Assembly: GCA_947650365.1 (NCBI GenBank)
Contig: OX393552.1
Coordinates: 50,796,543-50,860,542, forward strand
Direction of reading: 5' to 3'
DNA length: 64,000 bases
Source of the DNA: Chamaelirium japonicum
Taxonomy: Eukaryota; Streptophyta; Magnoliopsida; Liliales; Melanthiaceae
In this document: positions 41,325 to 52,811 of the stretch, one piece after another
How positions within the stretch are numbered: the stretch's first letter is position 1
How the letters are laid out: the number at the start of each line of letters is the position of its first letter
Program-made: the position numbers and the translations under genes
The notes under the pieces: generated by a model
The model's input: only the letters and a program-made list of their open reading frames with translations
Database searches by the model: none
What the model was told of the DNA's origin: nothing

Positions 41325-42656
41325 TCAGGCAGCGGTACAGAGCTCACGGGCGACACCGACCCGTGAGTTGGCCACATCGAAGAGCACCCGGTGGTTCTGC
41401 TGCTGCATGTTGGCGATGACGTTGAGCACCGAGTTCACGTTGTCCGGCGCCGCCGCCATCGCCAGGCACGTGATGCTCCCCGCGGTGCTGTGGATCAGCA
41501 AGTTCTCCTCCGGCAGCGTCACGTTCATCCCGGCGAACTCGAGCGTGACCGACGGGGCCACGATGGCCCCGTTGTAGCACGTGTCGAACCCACCCAGCGA
41601 GCTCACCGTCCCGTTCACCTTCCGCCGGAACTCGTCCCGCACCGCCGCGTACGCCGGCGCCGCCAGCCGCGTGAACATGGTCCCGGAGTCGAGGATGGTC
41701 CCCGCCCCCGTTGCTGGGTTGAACGCCAGCGCCGCCGGAGGGATGCTCACCCGCCTCCGCCCCACCCGAATGCCGACCATGTTGACGTAGTAGAGGGAGG
41801 AGCGGCGGGGGTTGGAGAGCAGCGGCGTGGTCTTGATCCGCTGGGGCTGCCCTGCGGGGCCCAGCCGGAGGGTCCCCGAGAAGTTGAGGGAGCGGAAGCT
41901 GGGGAGACAGTAGGAGAAGGTGCCGGCGTAGAGGCTCTTGGTCTGTGATAGAAAGGAGAGGGGCCCACGGCCCAGCCCGAGGAGGCCCTGCGGCGGGACG
42001 GAGCTGCCGGTGACCCGCCGGAGGCACCCGAAGGTGTACCTCGCCACGACGTCGGAGGCGAGGGCGAGGGAGTCCTGGCCGAGGTCGGCGTTGATGGAGG
42101 AGCCGCCGTAGGTCAGGTTGAAGGAGCAGGCGGCGCCGGAGCAGGAGGGGTTGGGGACCTGGGCACACGGGGTGGAGCCGCAAGGCAAGGGGCGGTAGGT
42201 GGTGGAGCGGGTGGGGGCGAAGGCGGCGGGGCCGGCAGTGCAGCCGTCACAGGCGGAGCAGGGAACCCAGGCTGCGTCATTGCTTGTGTCGACGGCGACG
42301 AGTAGGGGCTGGGGAGGGGTGCCAACGTTGGCGCGGACGACGTAGTTGGGAGACTGTAGGAGCTGGCGGCCGTAGGCGATGGGGACGAAGGAGCGGTGGG
42401 AGACGGCGAGGGAGGCCAGGTAGAGGAGCCGGGACTCGTCCCGGGAGGCGAGGTCGAGGATGGTGTCTTCCCAGGAGGAGGAAGAGGGGTTGGTGGGGTG
42501 GAGCGCCGAGCAGGGGCCGAACGCGTGCAGGACGCGGAGGGTGTTGCCGCTGTCCGGCGGGGCAGAGCACCGTGGTGGGTGGGTGGTGCCGGCGACTGCG
42601 GGGCTGCTGGCGATGGCGAGGAGGGTGGCCAGTACTAGTAGCCCAACCATGGCCAT
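41325..42656 (-). CDS. AED3-like: Pepsin-like aspartic protease, AED3/nucellin type
   Basis: 443 residues, single exon. Residues 1-22 are a signal peptide, so the protein is secreted to the apoplast. A propeptide-like region runs to ~100. The first catalytic motif is VDTSNDAAWVPC (D123; DTS in place of DTG is usual in the AED3 subgroup) followed by the cysteine-rich nepenthesin insert CSACDGC. The second motif is LDSGTMFTR (D323). LLGLGRGPLSFLSQT and the C-terminal NVIANMQQQNHRVLFDV are typical of plant A1B proteases. Arabidopsis AED3 is induced in systemic immunity. No lesion is seen and length is normal. GC content is very high, unlike the flanks. This is the only intact host gene in the window. 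Confidence 0.93.
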   Translation of the reverse strand: MAMVGLLVLATLLAIASSPAVAGTTHPPRCSAPPDSGNTLRVLHAFGPCSALHPTNPSSSSWEDTILDLASRDESRLLYLASLAVSHRSFVPIAYGRQLLQSPNYVVRANVGTPPQPLLVAVDTSNDAAWVPCSACDGCTAGPAAFAPTRSTTYRPLPCGSTPCAQVPNPSCSGAACSFNLTYGGSSINADLGQDSLALASDVVARYTFGCLRRVTGSSVPPQGLLGLGRGPLSFLSQTKSLYAGTFSYCLPSFRSLNFSGTLRLGPAGQPQRIKTTPLLSNPRRSSLYYVNMVGIRVGRRRVSIPPAALAFNPATGAGTILDSGTMFTRLAAPAYAAVRDEFRRKVNGTVSSLGGFDTCYNGAIVAPSVTLEFAGMNVTLPEENLLIHSTAGSITCLAMAAAPDNVNSVLNVIANMQQQNHRVLFDVANSRVGVARELCTAA

Positions 42657-42725
42657 GGGGAAGGGATATATGAGTGGGAGAGCTAGCAGTGGGTGCTAAG
42701 TATAGACAGTGGGAGTGTGGTGTTC

Positions 42726-42741
42726 ATATATATATATATAG
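42726..42741 (-). promoter_or_regulatory. Likely TATA box of aspartic protease gene
   Basis: TATATATATATA on the minus strand about 75 bp upstream of the ATG at 42656; (GA)n at 42841-42872 lies further upstream, as in many plant core promoters. Confidence 0.5.
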
Positions 42742-43887
42742 AGGAAGAGTGATGGTAGATAAAAGGAGAGGAATGTGGGGAGAAATGGGTGCTGGATGAT
42801 GAACAGCCTGGACTCCATACAGCTTTTCTTTAAGGAACTTAGAGAGAGAGAGAGAGAGAAATAGAGAGAGAGCCATTTGAACATACAGACGGACAACCCT
42901 CAGTTTTGTGGGTTCGACTCCTCTCCGCGGATAAACTTGATAATGATTATTTAATTAACATCGTATGATTATTAAATGACATTGATTCGAAAACTAACTG
43001 TCACAACCTATGATCATGGGATAAACCCAATAAGAGATGCCACCACCCTCCTCGTCGCCCACCATCTATTGTCGCTGATCGGCCATTGTAATCTCTGACC
43101 ACCATCACCTTTGTCGCTCGCAACCATCTTTGTCGATAGCCGATCACCACCGCAGCCGAAGACCACCCCTGCTGACCACCTCGACGACAGGTGGTAACCA
43201 GCGGCGATCAATTGGGATGATGGCCGGAGACGACAAGAGATGGTGGACGGCGTCCGAGAGTAGTGCCATCTCCCCCTTAGATTCATCCCATGATCTAGAT
43301 CTTGATCGTTGGTTTTCGGACAAGGTAGAAGATCGAGGAGATCCCCGGTCGAGTGGGGGCGTCGGCCAGCACTCAATGCGGATGCTGCCCGACTGATTTG
43401 TTGCATTTGGTTATGGCCCAATGATGATATGCCACGTCGTCAGCACAAGGAGAGCTCCACTTCCATCCGCATCCATTTCCTCAGTGCATCTGCGTTCGCA
43501 CCCAGGCCCGGTCATGGCTGCTGTACTCACGTGCCGTGCACGCCAATGAGACCCTCCTTAGTCCTTCCACACTCTATTGGCTTGCACAGCACATGAGTAC
43601 AACAGTCCTGAATGTTGAAATTTTTCGGAGCGGACACCCCCACACCACCACGGGTTGTCTGCCAGGTTGTCCCGCAGTATGTTCAAATAGCATTACTCGT
43701 GAACAAAATCCCACTCCGGGAGAGAGAGAGCAGCGGTGGTGTTCGGCCTGTGATCCTCTTGTCATTGTCTCTCTCTCTCTCTCTCTAGATATTATCTTTT
43801 TCTTTTACTTTATGTGTTGAACTTTTTAGCCTTTCACTTTATTTTGGTTTGTAAATTGGTGCCGACCACCGCTGCAGGTCTGATTGT

Positions 43888-43889
<2 letters not shown>
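42742..43889. other. No recognisable gene
   Basis: The upstream region of the protease gene, then C/A-rich trinucleotide low-complexity sequence (43030-43260) and a (CT)n tract at 43768-43787. Confidence 0.4.
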
Positions 43890-43931
<42 letters not shown>

Positions 43932-43947
43932 GGGGGGGGGGGGGGGG
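43890..43947. repeat. (GA)n followed by 27 G
   Basis: GA to 43920, then a G homopolymer 43921-43947. The exact length is likely to be sequencing-dependent. Confidence 0.85.
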
Positions 43948-44310
43948 AGCAGAGAGAGAAGCAGAAGTAGGGAGTAGAGCCAAAAGTAAGCGAGCTTTCG
44001 AGATATTTTGTTTGGAAATTTTATTCATACGCCAAAAATCTGTGATTAGCCCCCATTCCAACAAACTTGAACACACCCTAATTTTTTTTTTTTTTTTTCA
44101 TACCCCATTCCTGTCCCAAAAATACCCTTACCTCTTACACCCTACCATCAATACACCCCAGTTAAATGGCTCACCCCAACTTGATTATACCCCAATCAAA
44201 CACATACCCCCTTAAATATACCCCAATTATATGCACTCTTGAATACACCCCACTTTTAAATAAACCCCATGCCGTTGGCTAGTACTTGAAGGCACGGGTA
44301 GGGCTGCAAC

Positions 44311-44765
44311 TAGGGCTGGCAATTTAGGACCCGACACGAAGTTAGCGGGTCTGGGTCAGGGCTAAACGGGTTCGGGTCATAACCGGGTCGACACGATAGA
44401 CCCGTTTAATAAACGGGTCGGGTCCGGGTTTAGGGTCTGGACACGGTAGACCCGGGAAGACCCGTTAAGTATTCAACGGGTCGTGTCGGGTCGGGTCCGA
44501 TCGGGTCTACCAGCAATTCGATACTATAATATATAATACCAGTGGGTCTTTCGGGTCAGGTCGGGTCGAGTCGGATTGGGTCGGATCAGGTCAACTGAAT
44601 AGATCCGGGTGGTAAACGGGTCTTACCGGGTCTACCCGTTTATTAGCGAGTCGGGTACAGGTTTAGGATCTAGACACGATTAGTTAAACGGGTCGGGTCC
44701 GGGTCTAGGGGTTTTAGACATGACACGAACCCGACACGACACGACCCGACCCATTGCCACCCCTA
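44311..44765. mobile_element. hAT MITE, 8-bp target duplication
   Basis: Starts TAGGGCTGGCAAT and ends ATTGCCACCCCTA. GCTGCAAC is present at 44303-44310 and 44766-44773. The interior is built of GGGTC/GACCC clauses. 455 bp. It is inserted in another repeat that begins GGGCTGCAACTTGGGCGGG. Confidence 0.9.
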
Positions 44766-44773
44766 GCTGCAAC

Positions 44774-45696
44774 TTGGGCGGGCCAACCCGAGCCCAACCC
44801 GACTTTGGGCGGGTTAACCCGAACCCACACCGCACAACCCGGCCAACCCGACGGGTTGGGCTTGGGCTAAGTTTAAATAAACCTTGGGTTGGGTTGGGGG
44901 TACAAAAGACGCTGAGTATAGGGGCTTTGGGGTTTGGGTTAAAAAAAAAAAAAAGGCATTGTTGGTATTAAAGGATTGTTGAGTAAGTTATTGAGAAACG
45001 ATAGGTATATGGGGGCTAATTACAGATTTTTGGGGTATGAATAAAAGTTCCCTAAAAGAATGATTAGTCGGGAATGCGGGTGCAGTACGGTCTCAAGTTA
45101 GACAAAGAAGAAGAAAATTGCGGCAAAGGTTAGTAGATTTGTAACCTAATTTTATTGTAATTGTAACGAAGAATATAAAAAAAAATTCAAAAGTAATGAC
45201 CCTTTGGGGGTTCATACATCCCCTTTGATTTTCAAAAAAAAAATCTCCTTTAATGACATCAGCATAAAGTCATTCCATAGGTACCGTGCCCATCCCGTGC
45301 TTGTGGTGAGCATGTATAGTTTGTATAAGATGGCATGACGGTTTGTGAATGACTAAGACAAGCTTAGTAGGACAAGCCGATTAGGATAATTCGACAAAAA
45401 TGATAAACCATTAAAAGCCTCCATCGTTGAATCACGCTACTCCCCAATGGTTGAGATTGTCAATCAAAGATTTCAAAGATTTCTTCTCCGAATCAAAGCT
45501 TTCTTCAAACATTTTCTTTTTTAAAAAATATTTTAAAAGATTTCAAACATTCGATCGAAATCTTTATTTGGAAAGCATCTTTGCTACAATCCCCTCTTCC
45601 GGCATTCAATTGAAATCCCTATTTGGAAAGCATCTTTCCCGCGATCCCCTCTTCCAACATTCAATCAAAGTCCCCAAGATGGAAATCATTTACCAT
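44774..45696. other. No recognisable gene
   Basis: CCCGA/GGGTT-rich repeat to ~44910, then AT-rich sequence without motifs. Confidence 0.4.
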
Positions 45697-45721
45697 CCCC
45701 CCCCCCCCCCCCCCCCCCCCC
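45697..45721. repeat. Poly-C tract (25 C)
   Basis: Uninterrupted C run followed by GCCCCCGCGCG. Confidence 0.9.
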
Positions 45722-45879
45722 GCCCCCGCGCGTTCGATCTCCTATGTTCTATCCTCAACCACAACCTAACCCTCCTCCTCAAACACGATCTCAAGCCGAC
45801 TCGCGATTTTTGTCCTACACTCAACCCCTACCGAACCTAAAGGCTCCTATTCCGCCGAGTGTCAGTGGCACAAATGTTT

Positions 45880-46149
45880 TTGCCACCACAATCGAATGTG
45901 GCGGTCACCGCTGAAAAATGGGCGCCACAGCCCAATGTGATGGCCCCCATCAAATATTGACACCATCGATATAATTTTGCCGCCTCTGCCGAATGTGGGC
46001 CCCGCCGAATGATTTTTGACGCCCCTTGCTGACAAATACCTCCCCCTCCCCCCTTTCTCTCTCCGTCGAAAGTCTTTTGCAAAGCGATCGGGAGTGTGTT
46101 GCCACTTAATTCGGTTGTCCAAGTGTCGATAGGCACTGGCATGCACTAG
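45880..46149 (+). mobile_element. Helitron 3' region and terminus
   Basis: GAATGTGG-type clauses lead to AGTG-TCGATAGG-CACT (46122-46137) and the tail GGCATGCACTAG followed by T. Same general layout as the other Helitron ends. Start not located. Confidence 0.5.
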
Positions 46150-46275
46150 TAGGCATAAATGGCATGTATGCATAGTGTTCCTCTTAAAATAGGGCTAATA
46201 ACATCATTTAACGGAAATGATCCATGTATATCTCAAGATTGGTAATATAATATACTTAAGTAAACTTTATACAAA

Positions 46276-46330
46276 TCTATATAATAAAGCAGGATTTTGT
46301 GCAGGGACAAATCTTTTGAGACAAAAATGG
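46276..46330 (+). mobile_element. Candidate Helitron 5' terminus
   Basis: TCTATATAATAAAGCAGGAT after an A is a typical plant Helitron head. The following GGGACAAATCTTTTGAGACA resembles the 5' side of the small Helitron at 33803. Its 3' end was not found. Confidence 0.45.
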
Positions 46331-46889
46331 GCTAGGATTTAAGAGGCGAAGATGAAAAATGGCTAGGATTACTTTGGGTTTTTATTAATAGGCAATCTTC
46401 GTTCCCAAATAGGTATGCCCCTCGTGTAGCAAAGAATCAATAGTGTTTGTATGGTGATTGCTACAGGATTTCATTGTAGCAAAATATGATTCTCTAGAAT
46501 TGATAGTGTGCTAACCCGAATTGATACTCCAGAACTGTAGATGCTACAGTGATTCTAAAATATCAATTCGGACAATAGAGTGTCAATAACAAAGATTTCA
46601 TTGTAATTGCTATGGTGAAATTATTGTAGAAACCTAATTAAAATCACTGCTACAGTGATATCATTGTATAACTACAATGTTTTGGATTTACTATTGGAGA
46701 TTTTACTATACAATTTGCATTGATGTTATTTTAGGTCTTCAATTTTTTTTTTTACTCAAACAATAATTTGAGACACATTTCTGATCAAGATCGCCTTTGT
46801 TGTTCATTGTATATATGCTATTGCCATCTTATTCTACTCTCCACACTTTGTCCTTAGTGGTGCAACTCCTACACTTCCTTTAATACACC

Positions 46890-47045
46890 CTTTCCTTATC
46901 ATGTCTCTCCTAGTTTTGCCGCTTATCCACCTTAGTATCATTGACTCTGTGCTGCTCTCTTTGTGGTGGCCAATATTTTGAACCATACAAAATTGTGGGC
47001 CTTACCGACGTCATGTAAAAACTTACCCTTTTAAGTTTGAGGCAA
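46890..47045 (-). pseudogene. LINE reverse-transcriptase tail relic
   Basis: The minus strand reads VSFYMTSVRPTILYGSKYWP, matching the KFY...RP..LYG.ECW block of plant LINE reverse transcriptases. Flanking blocks are degraded. A distinct copy from the one at 1385. Confidence 0.5.
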
Positions 47046-47761
47046 TGCATCGATTGCGTAACACTCTGACAGCCCTCCTCACTTCATCAAGCCAACTCAA
47101 ATTTTATGGGAGATGTATGTTCATCTATCTCCGTATTCTTCATATGATAGGTCGAAGATGCAAGCAACAATCATTATGGTATATCTTGACCATGAATTAT
47201 GAATATAGCTTGATTCTTATTACTACTTCCATTAAAATTGATTTTCCTACATTCCATAGTAGTTATAATATTGTTAAACCCATTTTCCTAAGTTTTCTTC
47301 CATACTTTTAATTAAGTATTTAATCCTATCATGTCTCATCAAGTAACAACATACTATCTAAAAATAACATACAACATGGTACTTCTCAAATATTAGCAAA
47401 AAGATCAAATATCAGTTTAAAATACATAATTCGTAAACTTAATGCTTTAAACTAATCAACCGGTTGATAATATGAAAACCATAGGACTGTCATTGACTTC
47501 AAAGACTCCTCAAAATTCCAGTCAACCTATCCATGGTTAAATATTCACTGTTGATGTATAAGCGTATTTGCATGGACTATCTATTCGGTCATTTTTACCA
47601 TTTTTACATTTTGGTTCTCAGTTCCTTACTAATTAAATACAGACTCTGGTGTATCATTGTAAGACTATGCTAAGCCATTACACATTTTAAGGTTGATTTA
47701 TCGTCACATAATATGATTAGATGACAAATTTTATGGTTAATTATGCTTTCAACTGAAACAG
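47046..47761. other. No recognisable gene
   Basis: AT-rich. The last part, ending CTGAAACAG, may be the intron before the LACS exon. Confidence 0.4.
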
Positions 47762-47924
47762 ACACATTCTCAAGCGCGGTTGGAGAAGCTTGAGACCCCA
47801 TCCAGGATCAAATTGATCCCCGAGGCATGGACTACAGAATCTGGTCTAGTAACCGCAGCACTGAAGCTTAAAAGAGAACATTAGGAAGGTGTTTGTTGAA
47901 GACCTCTCCAATTTGTATGCATGA
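47762..47924 (+). pseudogene. LACS8/9-like: Terminal exon of long-chain acyl-CoA synthetase, frameshifted
   Basis: After an AAACAG acceptor the frame reads [40 protein letters not shown], then a stop. The next frame gives [14 protein letters not shown] and TGA. Together they match the C-terminus of plant LACS8/9 (RLEKFE.P.KI.L...[25 protein letters not shown]). A net indel at REH/IRK (47878-47884) breaks it. Intact enzymes activate fatty acids to acyl-CoA. No other exon of the gene was found, so this is a displaced or relic exon. Confidence 0.85.
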
Positions 47925-49426
47925 ACCTTAGGTGAGTTTTGAGAGGGATTTTAGTGGGTGCTTTTTTCTCCATTTTTTTATTTTTTTCATATCCCTTCAT
48001 GTTGATTTGGAGCAACTGAGTGTGCTTTCAATGTGGTATGTTTGTCCATCTATAAGTTTGATATGCATAGTACAATATTTATACTAGTTTAGGATCAAAT
48101 TAATTTTGACATGGTATGTGTCAACAAGGAACAATTTTTTTTGTGGCTTACATGCGCTATTGGATTCCGAGGTAAAGGGTAGAAAATGAGCCATGAGATC
48201 ACAAACCATTGATGATGCATGAGTTCACTTCCTATTAACACCAGCTGTGTGCAGTTTTTTTGGGGGGGAGTTGTTGAAAACTCATTTTAAAAAAAGCTCA
48301 AGTTCAAACAAATGTTGTTGACAAAATTGCCCTCCACGGTATTTCAAATTCTCTTTTGCTTGCCACCAAACCACCGAATTTACCGCTGCTTGCTGTCGCC
48401 GCCGAACCGAACCTAAACCTAACCCTAACCCTAAAATCTACAGATCAGGAGAAGAAACCTAGACATAGGATCTCAATCGAACCATCGGACGTCGCTGTCG
48501 TTGCTCGATCACCATTGCCACCCACATCTGTTGCTTACCACTGCCTTTGCCGTTGTCATCGCCAATGCTACTCACCGCTGTCGCTGCCGTCGTTGCATTT
48601 GCTGCTCATCACCGCTAAAGTTCTTACACTACTTCCTAGCTCTCAAGTTAGAATTGGTTCACCACCTACTCTACTAAATTTATTTTATTATCAACTACCT
48701 ATCATTATCTATCTTATCGTTAGCACAGGAGAAATAAGACAACCACACAGATTATAAAAAGCTTGAAGACCAATATTTTTATTCCAAAAATATAGTACAA
48801 TGGTATCATTACTCGAAGCCAATCTAACTATACAACTAAAAAAAAAAGTATAACTATTCAAAACTAACATAACTACTAGAAGTATAACACTCTCATCGTA
48901 ATGAATACAAAAATCTATCCTGTAAATACAAGGACTAGAAAGACATTCAAACCACCACTACAAAATCTACTCTACAAGTCTTCTCTCTTCTGTCAAATGG
49001 TAGCTACTCCAGTTACTGGAAGACCACAATACTTCGACTTCTCGAACTATATTACTACCTGCAAAGACTGCCCGTAAAATAGACAGCCCAGGAACACCTT
49101 GGGTCAGCCACTGGCCTAGACTATACTAGTGAACACTACCTACCCATGCGGTTAGGCAGCCTCCAATAGTTTAAAAATTACAGTCGGATGATTCAGTAAG
49201 TTAAAGAATATTGAAGTGATAATATTATACATAATTGTACTATTTTGGGAATAGTAAGGTTGACTAATATCGGTACTATTAGGGATGAAGGTGACAATGC
49301 TTACCTACTCAGGTTCTAAAATTTATTCGACAAGGTTCTAGGTTTTCTTATAGTCCTAATGTTTGCATACCAAGGTCCTCCTATTTACAAGGTTGAGGTC
49401 CTAATGTTTGCAAGGCATGGCCATCA
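47925..49426. other. No recognisable gene
   Basis: A few CCTAA-type units (CTAACCCTAACCCTAAA) at 48417-48436 are reminiscent of plant telomere repeat but number only about three. The ORF 48356-48757 has no motif. Confidence 0.4.
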
Positions 49427-49583
49427 ATCTAAATCTATATGAGCACGGCAATATTATCAACCTAAATATTTGTGAGCATCACATATCAACCTAAATCTAT
49501 GTGAGCATGACAAGTTTATCAAACTTAAATCTATATGAACATGGAAAGATTGTCAAACTTAAATTTATATGAACATACTAAGA
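49427..49583. repeat. Degenerate ~37-40-bp minisatellite
   Basis: Four or five imperfect units of the form ATCAA(A/C)CTTAAATCTATATGA(A/G)CATG. Confidence 0.7.
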
Positions 49584-50272
49584 TATCTACTTGCTAATAA
49601 TTGTATTTGCATAATAAAAAGATAAACAAGTAAACAATTATAACTATGATAACAATAATTATAACTTATTTTGTTTTAATGTAAACCTCGGTTTTAATAA
49701 ACAAAAATATTTGGAGAGCCCATGATCAGAGGGTCAGCTCCAATTTCTGAAGATAACTTTGCTATGCACCATATATATAACCTAGATGGCCATAAAAGGA
49801 CTTGGCCTTTCACTACAGGGTACTCGCACCTATCTTGCTTATTTTAGGTCACTACCCAAGACTAGAGGTCAATAGGCCAAGATCTTACAGGAGACTACCT
49901 GGATGTACAAGCCACCCCTAACCCTATGATCCAACCTACTTTATTTGGTTTATGCACAGAGGGGGTTCACTCCCTTTTGTGCACATAGATCTGAATTCCA
50001 TTTTTTTTTTATGAATTTTCATATTTCATTCATTTTCATTTCATTCTATCTCCTCTATTGGAGATATCAATTAATAACAACATATAAAAGATTCTCATAT
50101 TTTAATATTTACAAAAGCATTATACATAATTGAAACTTCTATATTTAAAAGGCATATGAAGCATGATATGTTTTCAACAACCCACATATGTAAGGTTCAT
50201 ATTCTCATAACTAATGAAGCATCTTTCAAACTATATATTCATGAGCATTCCATATAAGGGGTTCTTCGTGAT
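49584..50272. other. No recognisable gene
   Basis: AT-rich sequence upstream of the solo LTR. Confidence 0.4.
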
Positions 50273-50277
50273 GTCAG

Positions 50278-52529
50278 TGTTGGAAAAATCATATGGTAGA
50301 AGCCCGCATCGAAAGCGATTTATCGAACAAAAGACCATAGGTGGTGTGCGTTCCACGATAAAAAAAATATGAGATTAATCTATATATGTGTGCACGTGGA
50401 TCGAACATCCTAACGGCAATCTAATATTGTGAATATCTAGCATGCATGCAATTTGAATCTACGCTAGATTTATGTATTAGAATGTTGCATACCTTCGTGC
50501 AAATCTTTTAACCGCGGATGACTGTCTTCTTCGTCGATGGAGATGGAAGATCACCTACAAAAAAACTGACACTACACGAGAGGATAAAACCTTCTTTGTT
50601 CACCGATCTCATACAATGCATGGCATGTTGTTGTTGGATCTATAAGTGTCTCCAAATAACAACCCTTCCCTGTCTATGAATCACTACTCGAGAAACTCCA
50701 CTGCATCAATTTGAGGAATAAACTACATAAATAAACAACGGACAAAGTTTTTTTTTAATAAACGACGATCAATTCATATTTTTTAGTGGTAAAAAACGAC
50801 GGACATTAAAAAATAATAGACTGAAAAATGACATACTAAAAATTAAACGATAGTTATTGCCCATCCTTTTTCAACATTATTGGTGGTGTGCTCATCGGCT
50901 CATCCGAACCCAAGTGGCACATGCAAAAGAGAGGTGATAGAGAAGAAGAAGATCAGAGACGAGAGGGGGTTGGGCAAGGCTTGCTGGGGCTGGCCCCCCT
51001 CTCCCCTGGATTTGTGGCCACCCCTTTCTCTCTTTCTTCCCTTGCATACATCTATAGGTCGGCCCTATTATTACCAAGTGTGGCCAGCCCCTAAAGTCAA
51101 AACATTCTTTGATTTAGCCCCCCTCCCTATGAAGCTTGCAAGGAATTCCTACAAGTTAGGGAGGTACCTGCTATATGTATCCCCACTTTGCTAGGGGTAG
51201 CAATGCTAGGTCATGGTGGTATTTTGGTTTTCCAAAATACCCCCATAACACTAGTTTTTGCCCCTCTTATTTGAAGTCTCGTATGGCGCATTCACGTGGG
51301 ACTCCACTAGTGATTTCACTATCACCGGGGTGTCCTAAGTAAAGTCAACTTGCAACATGCACCGACGCATCGTTACATGTAGCGAAGTCCACTGAATGTA
51401 AGGGGTTGACTGCATGTGTCTCTGTACTACTCTAGGGTTGCCCCCTAGCACACACACGCACCTACACATCTACTGTGTACTAAGGCGATGCATATACGGA
51501 GCACATCAGGGTTGGACTTATAACTTTATCTAACTGTGTCATGTAAAATGAGAAGATGGTTCCAAAACCATATATAATGTGGATAAGGTAGAACCTTCAG
51601 GAGTAGGGTTCATGGCTTCCAACTTGAACTCGATCAGCACACAACCTAAGTGTACCATCGACTCTCTGAATCCGAGTTAATCTATGTAGCCACCCAGAGT
51701 GCTACGCAGGCTGCAACTCCAATTCCCTCGGACTTACTATATTCTCTCGTATACCTCTGTTTTTCGCTTAGCAGTGGTAAACCCGTTGTCCCTCCACTTA
51801 GTGCTATAACCCGACTCAAGCGATAAAGAACATCATTAGACTCGAGTAGTCATATATGACTCGATTCCTTCCAGTTGATTGTATACATCGTACCTCCGAT
51901 TACCTTGCCAAGTAACTGGATCTGGTCAACAGTCCAACTGATGACCACTAGGCCTAGTTCTAATAAGATGTAAGTCATACAAAGGAACACACCTTCTATT
52001 AGGGGTGTGGATAGCCTACAAGAGTGGCGCGCTAATGTGACATCAGTCAGGTAACCCTGCACACTGTGGTTTTGGATCACGTAACTAGACCCTCACATAT
52101 TGGTGCGCCAAAGCACCACACAACTGATTAGCCCACCGGTAATTGTTCCTCAGGATGTAGGACCATTTTACTCTAAGCAGAAATACAGCTTAGTGCATCG
52201 GTGTCTGATCACCAATCTGTGCATCGTGTTGGTTTCGTTCGGCCACAGCTATTGTGCCTAGTAATGACCGTAGTGGAGACACTCATGCTTTGTCATCCCG
52301 ATCATGTATCCTAATAGGGCGACTAACCCTAATCAGAGTTGCAAATAATTTAGATTATATGGGATCAGTCTATTGAGTCTCCAACTCAAGTAGATTACCA
52401 TATAGTCATGGCTCTCTGTTCTGTAATCAGAACACGTACTAAGATACATACCAAGATACAATCTTAAGCTATCAATTATATAGCTAAATTATAAGTTTTT
52501 ATGAGCTGTAGACCTCATCAATTCCAACA
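50278..52529. mobile_element. Solo LTR of a Copia element
   Basis: Starts TGTTGGAAA and ends ATTCCAACA. GTCAG is present at 50273-50277 and 52530-52534. Over its length it resembles the 2131-bp Copia LTRs at 52812 and 60671 (for example the CTAACGGCAATCTA, CATACCTTCGTGC and TTTAACCGCGGA blocks) but is clearly older. No internal region lies next to it, so it arose by LTR-LTR recombination. Confidence 0.85.
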
Positions 52530-52534
52530 GTCAG

Positions 52535-52811
52535 TAGTTGAAGTCAGTTAAAAGGTCAAATATATACAATCTTCTGGGTTCAGCTCCTGCAATGCGAGTC
52601 TACTACTTTTATCTTTCTTTAGAAATCCAATTCCACTATAAGTTGTCAAATTCTAAAGTTTTCCTACGCAGGCACTTAAGTTCATTAATCAAGCCAAGAA
52701 TCCAATTATTTGGTATACCCTAAGTCAAGTCCTTACAAGTATTCAATCTTAGTTTATGTTAAAACTTATTAGCAGGAATATCTAACTAATCAATCAATTG
52801 ATCAATCTCCT
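52535..52811. other. Host sequence between solo LTR and Copia insertion
   Basis: AT-rich sequence that continues across the Copia insertion at 62807; no gene. Confidence 0.5.

Noticed and set aside
41344..42183. 279-codon Arg/Pro-rich ORF and other frames in the protease gene
   Set aside because: Shadow frames of the GC-rich aspartic protease coding sequence.
42905..42930. tRNA T-loop-like GGGTTCGACTCC
   Set aside because: No A box, acceptor stem or anticodon arm at the right distance upstream; upstream is (GA)n.
45427..45840. 137-codon plus-strand ORF
   Set aside because: Contains the translated poly-C run and no recognisable domain.
48417..48436. Telomere-like CCTAA repeats
   Set aside because: Only about three units and partly irregular; too short to call an interstitial telomere.
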